In this document: in pieces, positions 52,935 to 64,000 of the stretch
Layout: every line of letters starts with the position of its first letter
Position numbering within the stretch: the stretch's first letter is position 1
Source: Chondrosia reniformis
Lineage: Eukaryota > Porifera > Demospongiae > Chondrillida > Chondrillidae
NCBI GenBank assembly: GCA_947172415.1
Contig: OX359191.1
Location: forward strand, 6,076,001-6,140,000
DNA: 64,000 bases
Direction of reading: 5' to 3'
The notes under the pieces: model-generated
Databases searched by the model: none
Told to the model about the DNA's origin: nothing
Seen by the model: the letters and a program-made list of their open reading frames with translations, nothing else
Program-made: the position numbers and the translations under genes

Positions 52935-55900
52935 TTAATGATCCTGAGAAGGAGGCTCAGAGGCTAGAGATTTGGCATAAGCTTCCTTTTCTAGAAGATA
53001 TTCTGCTGTCAGTAGGAACTTTCGCACAGCTATTTGTGGTCCACCAAAGCCTGCATACCCAAGACTTGCAATCTGCATCATTTCCAGTTGCTCACACATT
53101 CCAGTTGATGAAGCGCCCAACGTGAAATGGACTGAATGGTTGCCAACCTTCCTCCTGTTCATGATGCCCCTTAGGCTTGATCCTGCTTTCTTTCTAAAGG
53201 AACTGAAACGGTTTTGCTTCCTAGGTGTTTGTGGTGGTGTTTCAACAGCGTTTGATGGCGATGCCTCTGATTCTCTCTTCGTCTCTGCTTCAAGCTCAAA
53301 CTTTACATCTTCCAAATCAACAGCTACAGACTCAATTAATGTGTCTTTTCCTTGCTTAGTGGAACAGGAACTCATGGAGTGTTCTTTACTATCAGCAAGG
53401 CTTCTAGAACCTTCAGGGGGACTGCCAGGTGTTCTGTCTCCAAATACTCTATCGATAGAATCTTCATCTGATGCAACTAATTCTTCTAAGGAGCTGAATG
53501 AACTCAGATCAAGATGAGAAGATGCTGTGTCCGTTTCATACATATCATCAACTAGTGTCAGTTCCAGTTTATCATATTTGCTGTCATCTGAGGATGAAGC
53601 ACGAGATTCATTGGGCGGATAATTGAGGCTGCTTAATGACCCTGAACGTCTTAACTTGTTAAATAATTGGTATTTTAGAGAGTTATAAGGATAAAGTGTT
53701 TGGGCACTTGAGCTTCTTCGGCGCTTACTTATTTTGTACATGTACCCAGAGTCACCAGCAGCTAAATTAAACAAGTCCATTATGTCGGGACAACTGAAGG
53801 AACCATGGGAACTGACACCGGAGTCACTTTTCTCTAGTGAACACCTCGATGAGGCACTTGTAGGAGAAGGAGTGCTGGCGATGGAGCTGGGGGGACAGGG
53901 GAGGGTGAGGCACCTCTTGATCTTGGGACTATTCAGAGATAAACCATTTGTAGGTTTTTCCTTCATTTCAATACCAATGGCAACATTTTCACCAGAAACA
54001 ACAACTTTAATCTTTTCTTTTCCTCCCTCTTCCAGGTCACATTGTTGTGGGGTAATGGGACAGGTTTCGTTTGGATCCTCAATTTCCAATGATGATTGTT
54101 TCGCAGTGACAGTGATACTCTGGTGAAATGTCTCATTTTGGATGCAGTCTGTCAGAAACTGGCCAAGAAAGGGAATAAACGGTGGCTTGGATAAGGCTGC
54201 ACTCACATACTGCCTGTAGAGTTGCCAATTGTCATCGGTAGACATGATGGTACAAAGATTTTCAAACATCCTACAGAATGGAGAGTAAACAATACATAAA
54301 GCTATATTGTATGTATATGCAATGAGAAAGATCTAAGTCAAATCAATGAGAATTAAGGGTATCTCCCAGAGGCAAACAAAATCTCACTTAGTGGGTTTGA
54401 ACCAGCAGCAACTAGAGGCGTTTCTAATTCCACAAGGAATGTCAGTCACTGCCCTCACATGCTTGAAGTCATGCATAAGAATGTGGAGAATTGGTCACTC
54501 CTACTCACATAGTGGTACACTTAACAAGTGATAAAACTGTGTAAGAAGTCCAATATTACAGACTAACCCTGAAGGGTATACTATTACAGTGAGGTGGTCA
54601 CACTGAAAGGAGGTTATTGGGTGCTGTGAATTCTGTAATCCTTTGTAACTTAGTACAATCATTAAAATTTTACAGGTGAATGGCCAACTCAAGAACTGCA
54701 TCTCCATTATTAACTCCTTAGACAACCTCTTTTATTGGATGAATATGAATTACTTTTGTACACATTAATGGATTTATAATAAAGTGGTATTCTCTGAACA
54801 TAAAATATAAACAAAAATATAGGCATGTGTGTGTGTATATCTGATAATTCAATGTGCTAACTACAATCCTCTTAATGCATATGCTAATGTAGACTAGCTG
54901 AATTTAATAAAGTTACCATATTCTAATGTATATTGTAATGTAGAGTAGATAGAGTTGAATTAAATTTATGAGCTACTGTGCAATGGAGATTCAATTATCA
55001 AAGGCATCTTATACTGTACACTATGGCCTAATGAGCAGCCTTGCAATGTACATCATGTAGCTAATCCTGTAGCTATCCAAGCAGTAGCTCCATTAACAGC
55101 ATATCATGGGTGTGGTTTAACATTTGCCGGTTGTCCCACTGGATTCCAGCCATAAATACGGAACAGGGAAGGCCGAAGTTTACATAGTATGCTGTTACCG
55201 TCAGCTTGAAATATGTACCATATAACTGGTTGGCTCTGTGATAATATATCTGGCTGCATTAGAAGGATGCCTTAGAGGTATATAAAAATCAGTTGTTAAT
55301 TTCAGGATTCAATCAACCATTGCAAGTGGTTGTCCCAGTGAGGTGATTATTTGTACAAGCTGTACATACTATATATTGTCTGTGTAAATTGAGCTAGTTT
55401 TATGATTTTACTTCAGTTTCAAGCTGCGGCCACACTTAACTACTCACAAGTACAATAATGCAACTCCAATAAGGAAGTATATAATAATGTACCAAATCCT
55501 ATTCTATCCTGTGTAGGCAGTTGAAGTAAGTTCACATAAAGAGCAGTCTAATGGAAAATCATTATTATACCTAAGCTATGAGTCACTACTGTTACAATGT
55601 CACTATACATTTCCTCTCAATCTCTAGTTTAACAAGAGGTGTGCGCAGTCTGTGGATTAGTAGCTGCACATGAAGGCAGGCCCCAGTGATTAATATGTCA
55701 TACCACCTGTATACAACGCACCTCTTCTTCTTGCTGCTAACATGACCCCAAGAGGCGTTCAGGCGATACACTGAAGCAGACTGCAGACCTGCTAGGATAG
55801 CATTCATAGAATTGAAATTCTGCAATCTAAACAGTTTCTCTGCAATCTACAATGAAAAAAATAGACAAAAAAAGAAGTTTGTACATATAGATGTATGTAC

Positions 55901-56234
55901 GTATGTATAGAACTTTGTACATTGAAGTTTATCAACAAATACTAAGATTGTTACTGGTGGATTAAACCTAGGGGATTCCCCAAGGAAACCAACTCTCGTG
56001 TAAACAAAATTAATATCAAACAGAAAACAACAGTTGTGGTCTAAATAATAAGATATGATAGATAAACAATGTATACCATGTACAAATGTATACACTTTTA
56101 GCAAGTGCATATCAGACTAGTGACATTAAACGATACATTTATAATCACTCACATACGTATGTAGAATAGCAACACCAATACACTATACTACATATGTACG
56201 TATGTACACTGTACATACGTACATATACGTAATA

Positions 56235-56277
<43 letters not shown>

Positions 56278-59200
56278 CGCGTGCATACGTGGGTGTGTGT
56301 GTTTGTGTGTGTGTGTGTTACTATGTTTTGAGTGAACAGGTAGTGCACAGGATCAAAGTATGGTACAGTAGCTAAGCAAAGTGGTGATAACGATTCTGAT
56401 TCATGGATCTTTTGAAAAATACTTCCTTTGAAAGAAAAGGCATTATTTGCTCAATGAGACAGTATTCAAAATGGCTGACTTCTATCAATTGGGAGTATAC
56501 TCTGCGCTGACGGTTTGTACTAAACATCTTTAGTACTTCATCTAAAATAAAAAGTGTGTACTTGTAGTTTGTACATACGTATGTATGTACTTACAACTTT
56601 ATACACTATCAGGTACACATATTAAAAGGAATAACATATCGGTTTTAATATCTTTATTGATATCACATTAAACATCTCTTCAATTCCATATACAAACTCT
56701 TTCAGATGGGCTACAAATTGCTGTGGTTTATGTTGCCCCAGAGAACACACCCAGGAACTAAGTATATTATAATCATCCTGACCACAGAATGTGCAAAATA
56801 AACGATTGCATCAACCAGCCAATGCAAACATGTACATACATAACTGCATAAGATAACATCCATATAAACTACGTACATATCCATAGCTATACGTATGGGA
56901 CTTTAAAGAAGGGACAAATAAAACAAGTGATTTGAGTTAAAAACTTGTGAGGTTGCTACACTTGCACTTCAAATTACTTGGTCTCTTTGTAATCTAAATA
57001 TACGTATGTACCGACAGTACAGTTAATATACACCGAAGAGACAGTACAGTTAATATACACAGAAGAGACAGTACAGTTAATATACACTGAAGAGACAGTA
57101 CAGTTAATATACACAGAAGAGACAGTACAGTTAATATACACAGAAGAGACAGTACAGTTAATATACACAGAAGAGACAGTACAGTTAATATACACAGAAG
57201 AGGCAGTACAGTTAATATACACAGAAGAGACAGTACAGTTAATATACACTGAAGAGGCAGTACAGTTAATATACACAGAAGAGACAGTACAGTTAATATA
57301 CACTGAAGAGGCAGTACAGTTAATATACACTGAAGAGACAGTACAGTTAATATACACTGAAGTACAAAGTAACTTTGATAGGCTTGAAAACTTCAAAATT
57401 AGCTATAGGTAAACCATTTGTTCCAATTATTACTTCACTGGAGTGAGTATACTAACCACCCTTGTACCCCAGCCATGGGCATGAGGTCATCTTCATGATG
57501 ACATCTTCATGATGACATTGGCTGGCACCTGCACCCTATAAATAGGCTTTGTAAACCAGCTTATATAATCACACCTTATTTGGGCATAGCTAAATATAGA
57601 ACCTCATCTATCACAAAAACAAAACTTTTTATGCTATTTTCCAAAAATATTAATCTTCAATTCTATTTCAAGTTCACATGTCCATAGTTTGGCAGTTGAC
57701 CTCCACCTAGATGTTGCAAGTATTAATCACCCATTTCCTATAGAAGACCTTTGATGGTTACATTATGGGTGGCTATCAATAGAACTGCTAATGTGCACCT
57801 TCATCTAAAAGGTCAGTTTATCCATTCAAGTACAACTGACACATTGCAATTTGGTTAATATACACTTGGCTTCAATGAAGAGAAGTCTAACAAAATTTCA
57901 GCCAAAAAGAGGCTTATTGAAAGATTACTTTACTGAATGACATTCCAACAAGTGGAAGCTTCAATCATCAAGTTATAACAAACAAGGAAGAGAACATCAG
58001 AGAAAGTCAGCATATGGTCAGGTCAGTCTGACCCATCTGTCCCACAGCGATAGCTCGTACTTTGAACTATGCTCCCCTGGATGTTCAATGACTCAGTTGT
58101 ACATTATGCATGGAAATGTATACAAACAATAAGAACAGACTACATGTATTTAGATATGTTCAGTTTGTATATCCCTTCCAGTAGATATCCACTACCAATC
58201 TGAACCAACTGGTAATAATAAGAGTTCTTGATTATCTGTTAACTGCTAAAATTTACTCTAAAGGACTAGCAATAGTTGACACTGGGTCGGGTGCGACCTC
58301 CTCATTTGACTATCTACTCATTGATTTCAGAGGACTGCCACTTCAGTTGAAAGGATAGTTTGGGTCATAGATAAGAATTGGTGACAGCAATCTACTGAAA
58401 TCATCTCAAAAATGTACATTTGACCACCTTAAGGGGCTTCTCCAGCTCTTATCAGTCTAGCAGTATACATACCTGGCTATAAGTCATTGGGTTATCAGCG
58501 GACTTCTTGTCACAGTGTATATACATACGTATATATGTAAGTACTATTTAGGCAGAAGTTATTCCAATGTGTTCATATGAATAATCTAACAATTTTCAAT
58601 ATGCTACATCTATTTTAGATTAAAGGTCTATAGGCAACTAAACCTAGTGAGAGCTTTGGGATGAGGATGCAAGAGTCTTTTCCTCATTCTTCTCCACTAG
58701 GCCAGATAGCTACGTATATCGGGGAACTCTTTTGTGGCATACACGTATAGTAAATATTTTATTATTACACAATATGCATGTACTAACATGGCATTACATA
58801 ACCAAATAGTGATTCCATGTTCTAAAGTTGGCTATTGTGAAGATAATCACTTTAATACACATATAACTGTTCAATGCTGGAGACATTCCAGGCTTTGTGA
58901 TACAATATACCAGGAAAGAATGAGGAAATATTACACTAAGGCTAAAGCTTCCTAGTTCTTATTTAATACTGTTGTAAGATCAAATGAATGTGGTTGCCTG
59001 GTAGCAGCCATACAAAGGCACTCATTGCAATTTTCCATTGGACAATAAGATTAGTCTGTTATTTGCCCCATGCCTATCAGCTAGCTAACCAATTTAAAAA
59101 GGTTCTAGATTTAAATTTTTGACAGTCCAGAGATGCCATAAAGTTGAAAGTCTCAGTAAGTTCTGGTAGTTTGATTCTCTTAACCAAAATACAGGTAACT

Positions 59201-62200
59201 ACATACTCGTGTGTAATATCACTATATCATTCATGGAGTGCCTTGTGTCCTTAATCAGGCACCTTATGACTGTTATGTCTCTGGCAGATAGCCCTTCATC
59301 AACATTTGTTGCTACTATTCCAACAACAGATTGGCACAGGACTATATAAACAGTTACATTTTAGCAACAAAATCTGATTGTGCACACATTGAAATAGAAA
59401 CTACTAACAAACATAATCTCAATACTTGACATAGATCATAAACTACCAAGTTACTCCTTTGAAAAACCCTGTGGGGGTTTTCATTTCAAAAAGTTTTAAC
59501 AAAAGCATGCCTGAGTCTTTGTCTATTCCATAGAAAAATGTTTATTTACGCACATACAGATGCAGATGACCTTATAAACTGTACATTAAGAATACCTATT
59601 AGTATTAAGGATATTATTTGTCTCCTCAGGTATAAGCATACATATATAAGTGACCTAATGAACTGTACATTAGTGCGTGCTAATGCACCTGTACCTGTTC
59701 CTAAATTTATAGTTGTATTGTCTGTTGAGTATGTGCAGGCATGATACGTAGGCGACCAAATGAACTGTACATTAGCACACATTATTAGCAACTAAAATAT
59801 ATAATTGACTCGAACAGATAAGGGGGGTGAGGGTGGTAGTATAGTGGTGGCTGGGAGCACTGGTGGATAAAGTCGTGATGAAGCCGTGCAGCAGCCTAGG
59901 TTTAAGTGAGGACCAATTGCTACTTGTAATGCAATCTTCTTTCTTCTTAATTATGTAAGGGAATCATTACACAGGGACTTAACAAACATGTTTTAATGTA
60001 AGTGTGCGTATACAATATATCATTAGATTATTATAATATATTGTAAATTGTACAGTATGTATGTTATATAACCAGTATGAAATGTGAACAATCACTGGAA
60101 CTCAATATTGTATTTCATTACAAACTTAGATACCTTTTAAGTGGCTCATTTTGAGATTTTGGAGTGTCTAGAGATGCAGTTGGCTTTCTTCTCTGTGAAC
60201 ATTTCAACCCTGAAGGTCTTCTTCAGCGACTGAACAAAATCTTAAGATGAGCCACTTAAAAGATAAGTTTGGCGCAGTTAGAAGGAATCCTTTTCATTTA
60301 CTCTCAGCTAGGTATACATTTGATGAAGCTACATACGTATATACACACATACTGACAGCAAATATGCTATGATCAGATATCTCAGAGATATTTCACAAAA
60401 GCCAATTAGACCTTGGATTTCCTTCAGTGAGGATCAAATACTATATATATCCTTGTACATCACAGTAATTAAGTACATGGACAAAAATAGCTGCAATATT
60501 TGATTTATCAATATTAATTGTTTCAAATGCTAAAGGAATCTCCTTTCAACAACATTAATATCAGTATACACTTGTATAGACAACTTCATTCAGGACCTAT
60601 ATTGAATCATGTCATTGGATACAAGGAATCAGTATTATATAATTACCACTAAACTGGTTGTATTGCAGCCGACTAAGAGGCTATAGCTGATAACCTGGTG
60701 ACAAGATAACAAGGGCCAACAGTTACACAATGTAATTTGATTATAGGAAAACACTCAAATTACAAGTGGCATAATTAATGTACTTTAATTTGTTAATCAG
60801 CAGTTACACAAAGATCAGACAGACATTATTAGACTAAATCAGTAGACAAAGGCAAAATACATTTAATTATATAACTTTAAAGACAAGTGTTCTATTAAAA
60901 TGTCTTTATAAGCCTAGTCAGGCTTCTGTGGCAGCTCGATAGTCACTCAGATGTGCTGTAAATGGCATTTTATAGAAAGATACTGGTAAAAAGTAACTTA
61001 AAACTAATTATTCAACAGTACATACATTTTTACTAATTCCTAAAACGTCAAGATGGAAGCTTCTTCAAGAAACCCAAAAAGGTGTCTGTAAGTGGATCAG
61101 TGTACAGTGACAGAAATAACACTACGAGTCCCATGACCAACATCTGATTCAGGGGCAACTGCAATTTAGCGATGTTTACAGGAGAGGACACCAATAAGGC
61201 TTCTCAATGTTCTCAATGTGTTCAAAAATGGCTTCACAAAGTATTTAGAAAAGCAACCATGGTATATGTATACCATATTTCCTACATATGTATGTATGTA
61301 GAAATGACTATATACTCTCTCAATTATACCAAACTTAATTAAGAGGCATTGATTTGTTACCATTAACACATGAATGCAGCACTATTTATTTCAATAGATA
61401 AGGTCCTATAGCCACAACTAACACCATCCCATGTGACAGGATATTTGAATATTCCCTCAACCTCTAGTTAGCTAGCCATGAGCTGGCTTACCATGAAATA
61501 CAAGTAGATACAAACTTCATTCTATTGACACTTGGAGTGAAAATAAAATATTAATAGATGCTGTCCTGCAAATCTATAAAATCGAAGGTGATGATCAAAG
61601 AAAGTGAAGGCTTTAGGTCTTAGATACAGTTGGCACTTCATCAGCACATAATGATACAAGTATTGTATTATAAAACTACATTTTAGCACCTGATTAATAA
61701 ACAGTGTGTGCTTGAGTGGTACTACTTTCAATTAAAATAAAATGTTACAGAGTCAGAATTACACATACAAATACATACGTACTAATTATTTAAATCCTAA
61801 ATCACAGGAATACATCATAAATATATACACACATTTACAGAGAATAGAGCTACAACATTTAGCTGAGCATATATAATATACATAAACTTGCACAGTGGAG
61901 AAAAAAAAGTAGAAGATAACCCTCATATCCTCATCCAAAGCTCTCACCAGGTTTAGGTTCCTATAGGCCTTTATTCTAAAGTAGATGTATAGCATGTAAG
62001 AAATGTGTATTGATTATTCATAAACCACTATATACACTACACATATACGTTTATACACACATTCCCATAAACACACTGGCTATAGATTGAAAAAACAGGA
62101 TGCCCATTAGCTGCAGATAATATCAACATGCAGGCAATATTCAGTAGTTGCAGACTAAGCACAGTCAGACATCCTGTGCTATTAGCAGTATCCCCCACAG

Positions 62201-64000
62201 CAGGAGGTACTGAGACTCTAGTTTGTATGGCTAGCTGTATGCATTGTAAGTACCAAGTGTTTAAGGGTTACTAATGAGATTGTACATGACGTCTTACAAC
62301 TGCACACTGGCTAACATGCTAAAACTATCAATGTGGAACTAATTATATAAACATCAACACAGTTTGTCTCCTGAAGTAAGCAGTTACCACAGTCAGCCGG
62401 TATAACTTTGAACGAGCTCTTAAACTGGTGTTGGCTGATCTGCAGCATAGTGGCCCCTCTATAGACATATGTACTACCACCAGCCACTCACTAACCAGAA
62501 TATATGCTCCAATGACTTTGGCCCTCAAAGTTGCTGTCTCTTCCAGCAGGATTTCACTGCTGACTAGAAGAGCTAGACGGTTGAAAGACTGCACCATTTG
62601 AGTGACATTTGGACAAGTCTGTTCCTGAAGGAGAAGGAGATAGACTTCACACACATATAAGCGATGGGACACTAATATAACATGCCACCATCACTTGACT
62701 CTGGATTTACCCCACCCACTCATGTCTCCTGAGGAGCACAATGAGCTAATAATGCATAGAACTGAACTCTATTTAATGGAAATCAGAGCCTACCCTTAGA
62801 TGATGATGATATTCAAATCTTTAGATCTTAAAATATTTTTCAATACATATATAGCAATTTACTATATATGTGAAATACAAAAGTCACATGACTGCAGTGT
62901 TTGGACCAATATCAACTGATTCATCAGATCATGTCAGATCATGTCAGATCATGACATAAGTCATAAACTCATCTAATGGATTTGGCAGATACAATGAACT
63001 AAGGGATTAGCAAGTCAGGTCATGTGACCTGTCAGAAGTCTACCAGACCAGTACTATATCTGGTTAATACAATCACTACATAAAACTGTGATTAAATAAA
63101 CACTTCAAAGAATGCCACTGTTGCCAAGTGAGTACAAATCATCACAAAGCATAGCCTAAAGTTGACATTGGCTCCACAATTATGCAAATATATAAAACCA
63201 CAATTTCTTCATAAATCAACTTCAAAACTTAGTTTCATATTTCAATCCAAGTCTTCTAATGGTTATGACTTTAAGGAGTTACATGTATATGTTTACAAGT
63301 CTCTGGATGCAGGAACTATGTATAATAATACACTCCATCATATAGATAGCTGGCAACATGTTTATAATGTTGCTTCTCACATAGACAAAACGTGGTGGTC
63401 CCAACTTACTTTATCTTTCTTGTTCCAGGCGCCATTTCTCAACTCTGATGGTTTAATTCTTCTAAATAGCTCCCCGTCCAACACTGTCAGTTCCTCTGCT
63501 ACAGTTTTGCTATCTAATTTGTAGAGCTTTGTTGGAGTGGAAGAAATCTTGTATTTTTCACTTCTTTCTTCTGATTCGACGGCCACTAAGCCAGTGGAAA
63601 GCGACTTTAGCCGCCTAAAGAACTTCTTGGGAGTACTGCCTTTATTGGATGTAGCGGTGAGCTTGACTTCAAGCGTCTGCTCGCTATTCTCACGTCTGGG
63701 AGTGAGTAATTGCGGAGAAAATACATTCTGTGCAAGGGCGCTAACGGCCCTTCTGTGAACTCTTAAATGGGGTGGAACGATACGGGGCGGGCTTGGGCCA
63801 CTACAGAGTGTTGGCCCTGGTACAGCAGTCGAATTTGAGGTCCCTCCTGAAGAAGCGTGTCTTGGAGAAGTTTTAACCTTATTGCCGCGAATGGACATTA
63901 GGTAAGCTTGTGTGGAAAACTCTGTACAAGAAGAGCGCTTCCTTTTAAAGAACTTGCCAGCCCCTTCTACTGGGCTTCCTCCAGAACGATCAACTCTTTG
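52935..64000 (-). CDS. RasGEF (CDC25-domain) protein resembling RALGPS, 5' end beyond the window
   Basis: Exchange factor for Ras-family GTPases by domain; RALGPS proteins act on Ral. Exons on the minus strand: 64000 (open at the edge)–63410, 62624-62496, 55846-55722, 54270-52935; phases agree. The CDC25 domain reads across all exons: LTVLDGELFRRIKPSEL..WNKKDK, then FNRLALLVSSEILLEE..RAKVIGAYIL, IAEKLFRLQNFNSMNAILAGLQSASVYRL.., then MFENLCTIMSTDDNWQLYR..PFIPFLGQFLTDC. The WNKKDK and last blocks resemble RALGPS most. Two oddities: roughly 330 Ser- and acid-rich residues interrupt the end of the domain before its last helices (IAVRKFLLTAEYLLEKEAYAKSL), and no PH domain follows, unlike vertebrate RALGPS. 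The methionine at 63898 is internal; the frame continues upstream. Confidence 0.8.
56236..56320. repeat. (CT)n/(GT)n microsatellite
   Basis: About 14 CT units followed by GT-rich sequence, in the long RasGEF intron. Confidence 0.9.
57012..57364. repeat. 27-bp minisatellite
   Basis: Thirteen copies of a unit containing GACAGTACAGTTAATATACA and then CAGAAGA or CTGAAGA, in the RasGEF intron. A nine-residue periodic peptide can be read on the minus strand only because 27 is a multiple of three. Confidence 0.92.
57365..60131. other. RasGEF intron interior
   Basis: No exon is recognised, and flanking exons splice directly with matching phases, so none is required. It contains a family C repeat fragment without a hammerhead core near 58575–58740 and a weak tRNA-like stretch near 59830–59915. 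Confidence 0.55.
60132..60265 (-). repeat. Foldback element with decayed hammerhead core
   Basis: The ends CTTTTAAGTGGCTCAT and ATGAGCCACTTAAAAG are inverted repeats. On the minus strand 60196–60231 reads GTCG, CTGAAGA, GACC/GGTT stem II, GAAA, a weak ATGT stem III. If ancestral, the long terminal pairing would be an extension of stem I. The change of U7 to A and the poor inner stem I suggest it is inactive. Related to 13046–13192. Confidence 0.5.
61890..62025 (-). repeat. Repeat family C fragment
   Basis: Shares CATCCAAAGCTCTCACCAGG, CCTATAGGCCTTTATTCTAA and GTAGATGTATAGCATGTAAG with the family. The ribozyme-like end is missing. In the RasGEF intron. Confidence 0.6.
62695..62815. repeat. 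Family B element fragment
   Basis: CTTGACTCTGGATTTACC, CCACCCACTCATGTCTCC and GAGGAGCACAATGAGC match the arms of the 46.4-kb element. No hammerhead core. In the intron between the first two RasGEF exons seen. Confidence 0.6.

Noticed and set aside
56974-57396. 140-residue minus-strand open frame with VYINCTASS repeats
   Set aside because: Product of the 27-bp minisatellite in the RasGEF intron; no other coding sign.
59826-59915. Possible second tRNA-derived sequence
   Set aside because: The A-box fits (TAGTATAGTGG) but the B-box is poor and no cloverleaf arms can be drawn.
61600-61660. CTGATGA on the minus strand near 61637
   Set aside because: No stem II or GAAA follows and no flanking inverted repeat is present; chance match.

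Overview
This is nuclear DNA of an animal. Genes are split by short GT–AG introns, the sequence is AT-rich and intron-dense, and several genes belong to families typical of animals and their close relatives (BRSK/SAD kinase, an RALGPS-like RasGEF, TMEM41B, PNPLA lipase). Short introns, tight gene spacing, many small foldback repeats and a WSC–aerolysin-like secreted protein suggest an early-branching invertebrate; a demosponge is my best guess, from gene style only.

Layout. 1–19190 (+): BRSK kinase, 20 exons seen; the first exon(s) with the glycine-rich loop are not found, so 1–7655 is read as intron. 20746–25003 (+): ethanolamine kinase, six exons, complete. 25379–27277 (+): patatin-like lipase, four exons, complete. 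27700–44660: a young segmental-duplication cluster. It holds three full and one truncated copy of an intronless secreted protein (signal peptide, WSC domain, aerolysin-type pore-forming module), two near-identical carbonyl reductases, and one broken plus one intact SDHAF2. 45485–50256: gene-free, with LINE 3' ends and ribozyme-bearing foldback elements. 50257–52354 (-): TMEM41B-like gene, five exons, complete. 52935–64000 (-): RALGPS-like RasGEF, four exons seen, running off the right edge.

The duplication history can be read in the sequence. A 3.16-kb block (3' part of the pore-former, its downstream DNA, carbonyl reductase, SDHAF2 up to mid exon 2) was duplicated in tandem. This left a full and a headless pore-former, and a tailless and a full SDHAF2. 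Separately, pore-former copies 1 and 3 and their upstream DNA form 3.3-kb inverted repeats around copy 2.

The most unusual content is a set of hammerhead self-cleaving ribozyme motifs inside several small repeat families. Two families have complete type I hammerheads (CUGAUGA and GAAA core, palindromic very short stem III, matching stem I strands, correct cleavage-site context). Two related loci show compensatory changes in stems I and II. Others are decayed relatives. I read these as retrozyme-like or hammerhead-bearing miniature elements. All assignments rest on reading the sequence and remembered families; no search was run.
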